Of a stretch of 64,000 nt of DNA, positions 1-8,188 are shown piece after piece; the stretch's first letter is position 1; the number at the start of each line of letters is the position of its first letter. Both the position numbers and the translations under genes were made by a program. The notes under the pieces were generated by a model that was given only the letters and a program-made list of their open reading frames with translations, made no database searches and was not told the origin of the DNA. Origin of the DNA: Leptolyngbya sp. FACHB-60 (GTDB taxonomy: Bacteria; Cyanobacteriota; Cyanobacteriia; Phormidesmidales; Phormidesmidaceae); contig NZ_JACJOX010000011.1 of the NCBI RefSeq assembly GCF_014695775.1, positions 1-64,000 of the forward strand. The letters are read 5' to 3'.

Positions 1-1
1 T

Positions 2-91
2 GGTGACTGTGGGAAGCTTGCTCATAATTTTGAAGCTTGGCTACAACTCCAGCCTAAAAATGCCACCTCCTATCGACTCCTCAAATTTTAG
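2..91 (+). CDS. Possible C-terminal tail of a gene cut by the window edge
   Basis: The frame starting at base 2 stays open for 29 codons and stops at TAG (89-91). The peptide contains AWLQLQPKNATSYRLLKF, which resembles the end of a helical repeat such as a TPR. It is too short to name. The following 200 bases have no convincing reading frame and hold the promoter region of the next gene. Confidence 0.3.
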   Translation, partial: GDCGKLAHNFEAWLQLQPKNATSYRLLKF

Positions 92-289
92 GTTTTCTTT
101 AGAAATCAGCTCTTAGTTGTAGATCAAGGCTTAGGCAGAGGCTTAAAACTTCAGAAATCGCGATTGCAACCCACAAAAGCTGGCCTATCATTAGCCCCAG
201 GGGCGTGGGTGGGTATGCTGACAAAATAATCTGCTTAAGGGCAGCACCAGCCTACTGAATCTGCAAACACCGTCGGTGGAGGGGAAGCA

Positions 290-1777
290 ATGAAACTGCG
301 TTATGCCATTTTGCTGTTGGGTCTGAGCCTAATGATCGGGGCCACTCCTGGGAGGGGCTATGCCCAAACTCCCGCTGAACCTGAGGGTATGGAGCCGGGG
401 GTTGTTGAACCCGAGGAGTTGGATCTTGAAGGCTTTGAGCCCGCTCCCGCTGAGCCTGAAACACCTGACCCGGAAGCAACTGAGCCCGGTCTATCCGCCA
501 TTGGTGCCTATAACCTGGGAGTCGAACGCTACAACAGCGGTGACTACACCGCCGCCCTCGAAGCCTTTGACCTGGCGATCGAACAGGATTCTAGCCTGGC
601 CAACGCCTACCTCTACCGAGGCCTAATTTACTCTGAGCAGGGCGACTACAATCGCGCCCTCATCGACCTCAATCAGGCCCTCAGCCTTGAGCCGAGCAAC
701 ACCAACGCCCTCTTTGCCCGAGGCAGCGTTTACTACCGCCAGGGTGAGTCTAGCCAGGCCCAGACCGATTTCAACGCTGCCCTTGAGCTCAACCCAGACG
801 CCGTAGGTGCTTACCTCTACCGCGGCCTAATTGACAGCGAGCAGGGCCGTTACGATCTCGCCATTGAAGATTTTTCCACCGCCATTGAGCTTACGCCCGA
901 CAATCCGACAGCCTACGTACTGCGGGGCTTTGCCTTGGAGCAGGTCAACAACTACACCGCAGCCGTGGCTGACTTCAGCCAGGCCATTGAGCTGAATGGC
1001 GATTTGCCGCGAGCCTATATGGGGCGTGGGGTGGCCTATTACCACTTAGGGTTGTTTGATGCGGCCTTGAGCGACCTCAACGAGGCCGTCAACCGTGACC
1101 CTGAGCTGGCCCGGGCCTACCTCAACCGCAGCTACGTTTATTTCCGCCAGGGGCGACCTAATCGGGCTTTACAGGATTTAGATCGTGCCCTTGCACTCAA
1201 CCCCGAACTGTCCGAAGCCTACATGAGCCGGGGCAGCGTTCGAGCCAGACAGGGCGACCTAGGCGGGGCCCAGCAAGACTTTGCCCAGGTGCTACAGCTC
1301 AATCCTGACTCGGCCATGGCCTACAAACAAAAAGGCGATGCGCTGCTGAAAGCGGGGGATGCAACCGCCGCGATCGCAGACTACACCGAAGCGCTATTCC
1401 TCGACCCCGCCTACGCAGAGGCTTTTAAGGCTCGGGGCGACGCCCGCCTGTCTATGGGGGATGTTTTTGGTGCGATCGATGACTACAGTCAGGCCCTCGC
1501 GGCACAACCCAGCTACCTAGAGGCCTACTCGGCTCGCGGCTCGGCTTACCTTCAGGTGAACCAGCCCCAAGATGCCTATCAAGACCTCACCCAGGCCATT
1601 GTGAGCGCTTCCAATAGCGCCGACCCAAGACTGTTTTACAACCGAGGGGTGGTGCGCGCCCGTTTGGGAGATGATGCCGGTGCCCGCCGCGACTTTGAGC
1701 AAGCCGCCCAGCTCTTTTTACAGCAGGGGGAAGCTGCGGGCTATCGACAGACGCTGAATCAGATGAGCCAGTTGTAG
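290..1777 (+). CDS. Exported TPR-repeat protein
   Basis: A 495-residue protein with a signal peptide: positive MKLR, a hydrophobic stretch, and likely cleavage near GYA-Q at residues 24-26. A Pro/Glu-rich linker follows (about 27-67). From about residue 74 to the end I count 12 consecutive 34-residue tetratricopeptide repeats, most opening with an A-Y-x-x-R-G motif. TPR arrays bind proteins, so a periplasmic or thylakoid-lumen scaffold is the natural role; no catalytic domain is visible. The ATG at 290 has a purine-rich GGAGGGG about 5 bases upstream. The stop codon overlaps the first arm of a long purine-rich hairpin that leads to the next gene. The partner is not identifiable. Confidence 0.9.
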   Translation: MKLRYAILLLGLSLMIGATPGRGYAQTPAEPEGMEPGVVEPEELDLEGFEPAPAEPETPDPEATEPGLSAIGAYNLGVERYNSGDYTAALEAFDLAIEQDSSLANAYLYRGLIYSEQGDYNRALIDLNQALSLEPSNTNALFARGSVYYRQGESSQAQTDFNAALELNPDAVGAYLYRGLIDSEQGRYDLAIEDFSTAIELTPDNPTAYVLRGFALEQVNNYTAAVADFSQAIELNGDLPRAYMGRGVAYYHLGLFDAALSDLNEAVNRDPELARAYLNRSYVYFRQGRPNRALQDLDRALALNPELSEAYMSRGSVRARQGDLGGAQQDFAQVLQLNPDSAMAYKQKGDALLKAGDATAAIADYTEALFLDPAYAEAFKARGDARLSMGDVFGAIDDYSQALAAQPSYLEAYSARGSAYLQVNQPQDAYQDLTQAIVSASNSADPRLFYNRGVVRARLGDDAGARRDFEQAAQLFLQQGEAAGYRQTLNQMSQL

Positions 1778-1871
1778 TAGGGAAGATGAGGAGGGTGAGG
1801 ATGATGGGGGAGATAATGGGCGTAGCCGCTAACAATGTGGCCGCCCTTCTCCATCTCCTCATCTTCCCTAC
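1777..1871 (+). repeat. Long purine/pyrimidine inverted repeat between two genes
   Basis: GTAGGGAAGATGAGGAG (1777-1793) pairs perfectly with its complement at 1855-1871, leaving a 61-base loop. The left arm starts at the last base of the upstream stop codon. The right arm is a pure C/T tract that continues to the ATG at 1884. It could fold in mRNA and join or separate expression of the two genes. It resembles the pyrimidine leaders near 5.05, 22.2, 41.9 and 60.8 kb. Confidence 0.7.
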
Positions 1872-1883
1872 CCTCATCCCCCC

Positions 1884-2417
1884 ATGCATCACCTCTGGCG
1901 TGCCCTGCGGCTGACAATTCTGGCCCTCCTGCTGGGCTGTTTGCTGCTGCTGGCGCTGGCCGAGCCAGCCCTGGCATCTATTCACACTTACCACGAGCAG
2001 CCTGGGCAAACGACCTACCGTTCGCGCCAGAGCCTGCGTGACCAGACCAATTTAGCTTGGCAGGCCACGGTGTTTAAGCGTTACACCGAGGGTATTTTTC
2101 AAGGTACCTACCTGCGTTTGGTAGGCTTTCCGGGGCAGGGGGTTACAGATCCCAATCGTGACCTGGCCATTAAAACCGGCACTAGCGCCCAATGGCAAGC
2201 GCCGCACCAGCTTGATCCTCAAACCCAAGCGCTGCCCGATGGGGTTGCTCAATACCAAATAGATGCCGTGCTGGCCGATGTTCAGCGCCCGATTCCGCTG
2301 ACGCTGCGGGTGCCGCTGCGGGGTGGGGGCACGGCCCGACTAGTTACGGCGCCCTACGTGGTAGAAGAATGGCTGCAACTCTACGCCATGTCTGAAGCTG
2401 CCAGCACGACGGAGTAA
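1884..2417 (+). CDS. DUF3122 family exported protein
   Basis: A 177-residue protein with a clear signal peptide (LTILALLLG followed by a Leu-rich stretch, cleavage after ALA at about residue 31). The mature part has the features I associate with the cyanobacterial DUF3122 family: a GIFQGTYLRLVGFPG segment near residues 68-82 and a predicted beta-rich C-terminal half. Function is unknown; it should act outside the cytoplasmic membrane or in the thylakoid lumen. The ATG directly follows a C-rich tract with no Shine-Dalgarno sequence, and the gene lies 106 bases after the TPR gene in the same direction, so co-transcription is plausible. Confidence 0.8.
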   Translation: MHHLWRALRLTILALLLGCLLLLALAEPALASIHTYHEQPGQTTYRSRQSLRDQTNLAWQATVFKRYTEGIFQGTYLRLVGFPGQGVTDPNRDLAIKTGTSAQWQAPHQLDPQTQALPDGVAQYQIDAVLADVQRPIPLTLRVPLRGGGTARLVTAPYVVEEWLQLYAMSEAASTTE

Positions 2418-3126
2418 CCGAACACAGCGAGCTATGAGATTGAAAAGCCTAGCGAAGGGGTTGAGAGAAACCACCGCGATCGCCAAAGTCATCATCAGCT
2501 ATTACCACCCATACCTCTAGGCTTGCGGATGGTAGCCGTCGTCTTTGCGCTCAGGGCTAGGTTGAGGGGAGATTAGCGCCAGCGTCAGCTCGACAGAGGC
2601 AGGATTTAGATATTCAGACTTTAAAGAATAAAAAGCCGGGTAAGGCGCTATCACTGAGGAGCGAACCTCCACAATGTCCTGTGGCCCTACCCGGTCTTAG
2701 CTTTGGAGCACACGCGAGTCTACAGGATGTTTTGATAATCGGCTATAAACCAAGATCCGCCAATACATGAAAGTTCTGAAAAGTTCAGGATCTTGTTCAG
2801 GCGATAGGAAAACAAGGCGATTTTGGGTAAGAACTGCGCCAAAAACCGTTCTCCTTCAAAGTTTAACCATAAATTCATCCAATAATATCTACAGTCGGGA
2901 ACCTTTTAAATGCAAAGTCGTCGTCTCTCGGTTGCAGATATCTGGAGCCTTAGCTGGTGGTGATTCACGCTATTGATTTAGCGCAAGGGGGAGGAGCGGC
3001 CTTGGCCAGCCAATGTTACGAAAAATTAATTAACGCAACGGTACGTACCAATCCCGATCGCCATTGGGCTGGTCTGCCAATTCATCGAGTTAGGATGACC
3101 TTGCTAATCTCCTAAAGAATAGGTTC
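2418..3126. other. 709-base gap without a convincing gene
   Basis: No reading frame here has family features; the longest candidate (2767-2976) lacks a ribosome binding site and recognisable sequence. The notable content is a nested inverted repeat at 2633-2698, listed separately. The last 100 bases should contain the promoter of the DUF6464 gene. Confidence 0.6.
2633..2698 (+). ncRNA. Possible three-way-junction RNA or terminator
   Basis: An outer imperfect stem pairs AAGCCGGGTAAGGC (2633-2646) with GCCCTACCCGGTCTT (about 2684-2698). Inside are two complete hairpins back to back: GAGG-AGCGAA-CCTC (2656-2669) and CCACA-ATGTCC-TGTGG (2669-2684, sharing one base). No run of T follows, so a simple terminator fits less well than a structured RNA. 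I recognise no known RNA family. Confidence 0.35.
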
Positions 3127-3441
3127 ATGCTCGTTATTGTTTTAATTTTCGTTGTCGGTCTTACCCCAGCCCTGGTGTCGGCATACCTGAGCGTGCGGGC
3201 TGACCGAGATGAAAAGTGCAGCAACGCTTCAACGATGCCGACCGCCTTTGGTCAGGGCATGCTTAAGCTGCTTGATGGCAATAGCGATATGCACTACGTC
3301 GATGGCATGGGCTACATGCTCGGCGACATCACCTGTGACTTAAATGCGCGATCGCCCTACCTGCGCTGCGCGATGAATCCTATGGGGCCTTGCGACGGGT
3401 GTAGTGCCTATGCGCCCAAAGTCTTTGACCGCCAGATCTAG
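3127..3441 (+). CDS. DUF6464 family small membrane protein
   Basis: A 104-residue protein with one N-terminal membrane segment (LVIVLIFVVGLTPALV) and a cysteine-containing C-terminal half with the run CDLNARSPYLRCAMNPMGPC and a further C-x-x-Y. This matches my knowledge of DUF6464, a cyanobacterial family of unknown function. Four cysteines in the last 45 residues could bind metal or form disulfides (inference). The ribosome binding site is weak. The gene stands alone, followed by about 275 bases before the peroxiredoxin. Confidence 0.7.
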   Translation: MLVIVLIFVVGLTPALVSAYLSVRADRDEKCSNASTMPTAFGQGMLKLLDGNSDMHYVDGMGYMLGDITCDLNARSPYLRCAMNPMGPCDGCSAYAPKVFDRQI

Positions 3442-3621
3442 GCGCAACCAATGGGAGGTCCCTAACCATTTCCCAACTATGGGGTCGAGCAACGATTTAC
3501 GAAACACCTGGGGCATGTCCCTGGGTGTTTGTTTTGTGGGCGAGGGACATTGGCAAGCAGGGGTAATTAGGCAATCGCACCTAGCCCCAGAGCCTGCGAT
3601 ACAATCCTTAAGATAATCCTC

Positions 3622-3649
3622 TAAACCCCGACCGGAATACCGGGGTTTA
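3622..3649 (+). repeat. Hairpin upstream of the peroxiredoxin gene
   Basis: TAAACCCCG (3622-3630) and CGGGGTTTA (3641-3649) form a 9-bp stem with a 10-base loop. No T run follows. It lies about 70 bases before the ATG at 3719, so it may be an end-of-transcript hairpin for the gene upstream or a leader structure. Confidence 0.5.
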
Positions 3650-3718
3650 TGGGAGAATAGCGAACGTGAACGCTGAGCAACTTTTTTGCACCCTGTCGAG
3701 ATTAAACGGAGATTTGAG

Positions 3719-4354
3719 ATGGCGCTTCAACTTGGCGATCAGGTACCTAACTTCACCCAGCAAACCAGCGAGGGTGAGATTGACTTTTATAGCTGGGCTG
3801 GCGATAGCTGGGTAGTGCTGTTTTCGCACCCCGCTGACTACACCCCCGTGTGCACCACTGAGTTGGGCAGCGTGGCCAGACTCAAGCCCGAGTTTGACAA
3901 GCGCAACGCCAAAGTCATTGCCCTCAGCGTAGATAGCGCTGACTCCCACCAGGGCTGGATTGGCGACATTAACGAGACCCAGGGCGTGACCGTCAACTAC
4001 CCTATCATTGCCGACGACGACAAAAAGGTCGCCGACCTCTACGGCATGATTCACCCCAACGCCAACGCCAAAGTGACCGTGCGCAGCGTGTTCGTCATTG
4101 ACCCCAGCAAAAAGCTGCGGCTGACCATTACTTATCCGCCGAGCACCGGACGCAACTTCGCTGAGATTCTGCGGGTGATTGACTCGCTACAGCTCACCGA
4201 CAACTACAGCGTCGCTACCCCCGTCGACTGGAAAGATGGCGAGGACGTTGTAGTGTCTCCCGCCATCCCCACCGAAGAAGCTAAGCAGCGCTTCCCTAAG
4301 GGCGTAACCGAAATCAAGCCCTACCTGCGCATGACTCCCCAACCCAACAAATAG
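3719..4354 (+). CDS. 1-Cys peroxiredoxin (Prx6 type)
   Basis: A 211-residue thiol peroxidase that reduces hydrogen and organic peroxides. The peroxidatic motif HPADYTPVCTTE puts the catalytic cysteine at residue 45, with the Thr three residues before it. I see no other cysteine, which defines the 1-Cys class, so reduction needs an outside thiol donor. The long C-terminal extension after YPPSTGRNF is typical of Prx6 proteins. I chose ATG 3719 over the upstream TTG at 3686 because family members begin close to this point and a GGAG lies about 7 bases upstream. A strong terminator follows. Confidence 0.93.
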   Translation: MALQLGDQVPNFTQQTSEGEIDFYSWAGDSWVVLFSHPADYTPVCTTELGSVARLKPEFDKRNAKVIALSVDSADSHQGWIGDINETQGVTVNYPIIADDDKKVADLYGMIHPNANAKVTVRSVFVIDPSKKLRLTITYPPSTGRNFAEILRVIDSLQLTDNYSVATPVDWKDGEDVVVSPAIPTEEAKQRFPKGVTEIKPYLRMTPQPNK

Positions 4355-4379
4355 GGTCAGGGCATCACACACCACACTA

Positions 4380-4403
4380 GGCGCACAGCAGTGCGCCTTT
4401 TTT
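4380..4403 (+). terminator. Rho-independent terminator
   Basis: GGCGCAC-AGCA-GTGCGCC (4380-4397) followed by six T. It closes the peroxiredoxin transcript. Confidence 0.85.
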
Positions 4404-4476
4404 ATGACCAATTGGGTAGAGTCGGGGGCAAAAGCTGTATTACACTGCCCCTAAAGCTGCATTCTGTAGGTATCCT

Positions 4477-4959
4477 GTGCTAGACGAGCAAGCTAAGAAA
4501 ACCCTTTTGCGCAAGATTCCCCATGGGCTCTACATCTGTGGTGTTAAAGATGGAGATGACCTCAACGGCTTCACGGCAAGCTGGGTAATGCAGGCCTCCT
4601 TTCAGCCCCCCCTGGTGGTGAACTGCGTCAAAAATGACTCCGCCTCCCACGCCATGGTGAAATCCAGCGGCGTGTTTGCCCTCAGCTTTTTAGAAGCTGG
4701 GCAGAAAGATCTGGCCCAAAACTTCTTTAAACCCTTGCGCCGGGTGGGCAACAAGTTTGAAGACATCGAGTTTTACCCTGGCCCTGAAACCGGCTGCCCC
4801 ATCATTAAAGACACCCTTGGCTATGTGGAATGTCGGGTGGTGGGCGCTGTAGAGCACGGTGACCACACGGTGTTTGTGGGCGAAGTGGTCGGTGCTGCCA
4901 TTCACCGCGAAGGCGACCCCCTCCTGCTCGAAAGCACCGGCTGGAACTATGGCGGGTAG
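4477..4959 (+). CDS. Flavin reductase-like FMN-binding protein
   Basis: A 160-residue single-domain protein of the flavin reductase-like (FMN-binding split barrel) family. The segments NGFTASWVMQASFQPPLVV (30-48) and HTVFVGEVV near residue 130 are the usual flavin-binding strands. Close relatives form the C-terminal domain of cyanobacterial diflavin flavoproteins; here the domain stands alone. Expected activity is NAD(P)H-dependent flavin reduction or flavin-based electron transfer; the substrate is unknown. The start is GTG at 4477; no ATG is available near the conserved N-terminus. The gene ends just before the first hairpin-plus-pyrimidine leader. Confidence 0.85.
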   Translation: MLDEQAKKTLLRKIPHGLYICGVKDGDDLNGFTASWVMQASFQPPLVVNCVKNDSASHAMVKSSGVFALSFLEAGQKDLAQNFFKPLRRVGNKFEDIEFYPGPETGCPIIKDTLGYVECRVVGAVEHGDHTVFVGEVVGAAIHREGDPLLLESTGWNYGG

Positions 4960-4970
4960 ATAGGTTGATG

Positions 4971-5038
4971 AGTTTTAAGTTCTCAGTTTTGAGTGTTGAG
5001 TTGTAGCAGTAAAGCTTAAATTCACACTCAAAACTCTT
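4971..5038 (+). repeat. AGTTTTGAGTT/AACTCAAAACT hairpin repeat, copy 1
   Basis: A direct arm (GAGTTTTAAGTT, CAGTTTTGAGTGTTGAGTT) is followed by the complementary arm (CACTCAAAACTC), making a long imperfect stem-loop. Related copies lie at 22208-22284, 60798-60873 and 62640-62714. Right after it comes a pyrimidine-rich tract (5036-5093) that runs into the ATG at 5094. Confidence 0.75.
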
Positions 5039-5093
5039 CTCACTCCCCATCTCTCCCACCCGCCCCATCTTCCTCACTCCCTACACCACACCC

Positions 5094-5447
5094 ATGCCTC
5101 TGATCAAAGTCCAAACATCTGTCTCCTCTCCCGACAAGGCCGAGGTCGAAGGGCTACTAAAGGAGCTTTCCGCCAGTTTGGCCAGCCACTTGGGCAAGCC
5201 AGAATCCTACGTGATGACGGCTTTTGAAGCCAACATACCCATGACCTTTGGCGGTACTACAGAGCCCGTGTGCTACGTCGAGATCAAAAGCGTGGGCACT
5301 ATGGGTAGTGCCAAAACCCGAGCTATGAGCGAGGAGTTTTGCACCCAGCTTGAGACCGCTCTGGGAGTAGCCAAAAATCGTACCTATATCGAGTTTGCCG
5401 ATGCCCCTGGTGCCATGTGGGGCTGGAACGGCGGCACCTTTGGCTAA
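5094..5447 (+). CDS. MIF-like phenylpyruvate tautomerase
   Basis: A 117-residue protein of the macrophage migration inhibitory factor / tautomerase superfamily. It starts Met-Pro, and the N-terminal proline exposed after Met removal is the catalytic base in this family. Lys35 and the C-terminal MWGWNGGTFG agree with MIF-type members. Expected reaction is keto-enol tautomerisation of phenylpyruvate or similar compounds; its role in cyanobacteria is unknown. The ATG follows a long C/T-rich leader without a Shine-Dalgarno sequence. The dnaX gene converges on it 90 bases downstream. Confidence 0.88.
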   Translation: MPLIKVQTSVSSPDKAEVEGLLKELSASLASHLGKPESYVMTAFEANIPMTFGGTTEPVCYVEIKSVGTMGSAKTRAMSEEFCTQLETALGVAKNRTYIEFADAPGAMWGWNGGTFG

Positions 5448-5536
5448 ACGAAACCATTAGATGCCGAATCCTGCCTGCTTAACGCCAGTGCCTGTTTAAC
5501 GCCAGGTTGAGATTTCGTAGGTAGCGATCGCACTCC

Positions 5537-7507
5537 CTAAAACGGCACATCTTTGTCGGCGTGGGAGGGCTGCTTAGCTGCTGCCTCAGAGGGCTTTAGC
5601 GGCGTTGGGTCGAGCCCGGGACTCAGGTCATCGTTCAAATCGACCACCTGCCCATTAAAGAAATGGGCAAAGTTTTTTACGGCTCGGTCAAAGTCGCTGG
5701 CGATCGCAGGCAGGGATGATGGCGCAGGAGCCGCAGGACTGGTGTCTGCCGGGAGAGGAGGATCAGGAGTTGCGGCCGGTTCTGCTGATGCTTCTGCTGA
5801 GGGCGCTGAAATGACAGGCGAGGGCGGAGGACTGAGAACAACTGGCGGCGGTGGGGTGGTATTTTGCTGCCCCGGCGCCTGGGAAATGTTGGGGGCTGGG
5901 GCCTCAGGCTTTGGGTCGGGCAGCACCTCTAGGGAAACCTGCACTTTGTGGTTGAGCACCTGCCGAAAGGCTGCCTCTACATTCTCGACTCGGCCCTGGG
6001 CCATCTTAAACAGCGGCCTAGAGCTGATGCCCACTCGGGCCACCACCCCGTCAAAAAACAGCAGGCTGCCCTGCTGCTGCATCAGGGCACGGGTGCCTAG
6101 GGGCTCTAGCACGGCTATCACCTGAAGCCACAGCTGCCCCAGGTTAGGGGATGGGGTGGCTTCAGCAGCGGACGGCGCTTCGTGGTCATTGCTGGGGGGA
6201 GAATTTGATGCGGCGGCAGGCACAGGGGCTGGCGTTGGCGCTGCCCCATTGGCAGTTCCCGGCGGCAGTGCCATGTCTGAAGGGGCGGGCGGCGGCACTG
6301 ACAACGGTGGACTGACAACCGATGGTGCTGGCTGGGGTGTAGGGCTCGGTGCAGGTATAGGGGCGATCGCGCCTCCAGACCGCCCAACACCCATGGTTCC
6401 ACCGGCTTGCCCCGCCAGCGTTGAGGGCAGCAACCCCAGCAGCGTTACCTCTAGCCACAGCCGAGGCTGGGTGGTGTTTTTGACCTGTCCCTCAGCGCTG
6501 CGCAGGTGCTGTTGCCCCAGCAGAAACAGGGTTGGATCGAGAGCTTGCACCAGGGTTTGCATGTCGGCCCAGGTGGGCGGGGTGATGGCTACTAGGTCGT
6601 GGCGATCGCCTGCCGTCTTAGCAATCAACAAATCGCGGTAGAACCCGGCCAGGTTTTGCAGCACAATCAGCGGCTCCCGGCCCCGATCCATGAGCTTGCG
6701 GGCACCGTCGAGCACGGCAGTGCCGTCGTCGCTAAGGATGGCCTGCACCAGGGCCAGCAGATCGCGCTCGGGTACGGCCCCCACCAAGTCCCACACCGCA
6801 TCGGCTTCCACAGGAGGCGCTAGCAGACTGAGCTGATCGAGCAGACTCTGGGCATCGCGCAGCCCCCCTTGGGAAACCTGAGCCACCAGACGCAGGGCTT
6901 CGTCGCTAATAGCGATCGCCTCCTGGTCAGCAATTTTTCGTAGGTGAACGATCATTGGCTCTAGAGGAATGCGCCGGTAGTCAAACCGCTGGCAGCGAGA
7001 AATAATCGTCGGCAGCACCCGTTGGGGGTCGGTAGTCGCGAGGATGAACACCACATTGCTGGGCGGTTCCTCCAAGGTCTTGAGCAACGCATTAAACGCC
7101 GCCGTACTGAGCATGTGACACTCGTCAACCACATAAACCTTGTACCGACACTGCACAGGGGCGAACTGGGCGCGCTCGATCAGCTCACGGATGTTATCAA
7201 CGCCGGTGTTGCTAGCGGCGTCAATTTCAATGAAGTCGAGAGCCGAGCCGTTGGTGATCGAGCGACAGGTTTCGCAGATACCGCAGGGGTTTGGGGTGGG
7301 GTGATCTTGGGCGATGCAGTTGAGCGACTTGGCCAAAATGCGGGCGCTGGAGGTTTTGCCCGTGCCCCGGGGGCCGCAAAATAGGTAGGCAGGGGCAATG
7401 CGCTGCTGGTTGAGGGCGCTGGTGAGGGTAGTTGCGATCGCATCTTGCCCCACCAGAGCGCCAAAGGTCTGGGGGCGATACTTGTGGTGCAGCGGTTCGT
7501 AGGCCAT
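5537..7507 (-). CDS. dnaX: DNA polymerase III subunit gamma/tau
   Basis: A 656-residue clamp-loader ATPase. Walker A GPRGTGKT is at 45-52, zinc-module cysteines at 64, 75, 78 and 81, Walker B VYVVDECH at 124-131, and the SRC sensor motif at 170-172. The AAA+ and clamp-loader domains fill roughly the first 370 residues. A Pro/Ala-rich linker and a divergent tau-like C-terminus follow, ending near KDVPF. Some cyanobacterial DnaX proteins carry an intein (Synechocystis is the known case); this reading frame is uninterrupted. The start ATG (7507) agrees with the family N-terminus. I saw no clear slippery heptamer for making a short gamma form. Confidence 0.96.
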   Translation of the reverse strand: MAYEPLHHKYRPQTFGALVGQDAIATTLTSALNQQRIAPAYLFCGPRGTGKTSSARILAKSLNCIAQDHPTPNPCGICETCRSITNGSALDFIEIDAASNTGVDNIRELIERAQFAPVQCRYKVYVVDECHMLSTAAFNALLKTLEEPPSNVVFILATTDPQRVLPTIISRCQRFDYRRIPLEPMIVHLRKIADQEAIAISDEALRLVAQVSQGGLRDAQSLLDQLSLLAPPVEADAVWDLVGAVPERDLLALVQAILSDDGTAVLDGARKLMDRGREPLIVLQNLAGFYRDLLIAKTAGDRHDLVAITPPTWADMQTLVQALDPTLFLLGQQHLRSAEGQVKNTTQPRLWLEVTLLGLLPSTLAGQAGGTMGVGRSGGAIAPIPAPSPTPQPAPSVVSPPLSVPPPAPSDMALPPGTANGAAPTPAPVPAAASNSPPSNDHEAPSAAEATPSPNLGQLWLQVIAVLEPLGTRALMQQQGSLLFFDGVVARVGISSRPLFKMAQGRVENVEAAFRQVLNHKVQVSLEVLPDPKPEAPAPNISQAPGQQNTTPPPPVVLSPPPSPVISAPSAEASAEPAATPDPPLPADTSPAAPAPSSLPAIASDFDRAVKNFAHFFNGQVVDLNDDLSPGLDPTPLKPSEAAAKQPSHADKDVPF

Positions 7508-7588
7508 AGCACTAAGATACCGTGCCCGCTCCTATCTCTGGAGGGTTAACTTAACTCTCTTGATTAGGTTGGAGCAAGGCTGGGGCCG

Positions 7589-8020
7589 TCAGTCTGAAAA
7601 TTCAATAATCAGGGTCTCCATCTCTGAGGCGGCACACTGGACGGCCTGCCCCCGAGAGGTACACATGCGGGACTGAGTCTGCTGGGCCAGAGCTTTGACG
7701 CGTTCGACCGCCGCTGAAATATCTTGCCGCCGCTGGCGATCGCTGTGGGGGCTGGGCTGGGGAATGGGCAGGGGGACTACAGCTGCCTCAGACGGCCCCT
7801 CAGCGGCAGAGTATCCCTGAAAATAGGCCAGCGCCAGCCGCCGAAAAAGCCCCTGCAAATGGCTGGGTAGGTCTTGCTCGACCTGGTTGGGCTTAGCTAG
7901 GCAATCCACTAGCTGACCCATGGCGTGGGCAATCAGCATGTTGTCTTGGCCACTGGTGGGATAAACATCCTTAAGATCTAGCCAGCAAGCCTCAAAAGCT
8001 TTTAGTTCTCGTAGCATCAT
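7589..8020 (-). CDS. Conserved-looking protein of unknown function
   Basis: A 143-residue soluble protein starting at one of two adjacent ATG codons (8020 or 8017), 8 bases after a GGTGAAG. The frame is open further to 8158, but that extension has atypical composition and would overlap the rnhA promoter region. The first 70 residues are predicted helical (LRELKAFEACWLDLKDVYP, then a Leu/Ala-rich stretch). A Pro/Ser-rich linker and a final helix with two cysteines follow. I recognise no domain. It is divergent from rnhA and lies 80 bases upstream of dnaX in the same direction. Confidence 0.6.
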   Translation of the reverse strand: MMLRELKAFEACWLDLKDVYPTSGQDNMLIAHAMGQLVDCLAKPNQVEQDLPSHLQGLFRRLALAYFQGYSAAEGPSEAAVVPLPIPQPSPHSDRQRRQDISAAVERVKALAQQTQSRMCTSRGQAVQCAASEMETLIIEFSD

Positions 8021-8188
8021 GGGGTTAACTTCACCGTTGGGATAACCGTGACGAGAATAGGTGCACCCTGCCCATGACCTGAATATAGGGTGTCCGGGGA
8101 GGACATCCGGTCTTACCTTTAGCATGCCCCCTGGGAACCTAAATGCGTCACGGCTCAACTAACGACTTTTGAGGATTCTATCGAAGCA

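Noticed and set aside
5553-6402. Open frames on the opposite strand and in other frames of dnaX
   Set aside because: They mirror the Pro/Ala-rich dnaX linker; no family features or ribosome binding sites.
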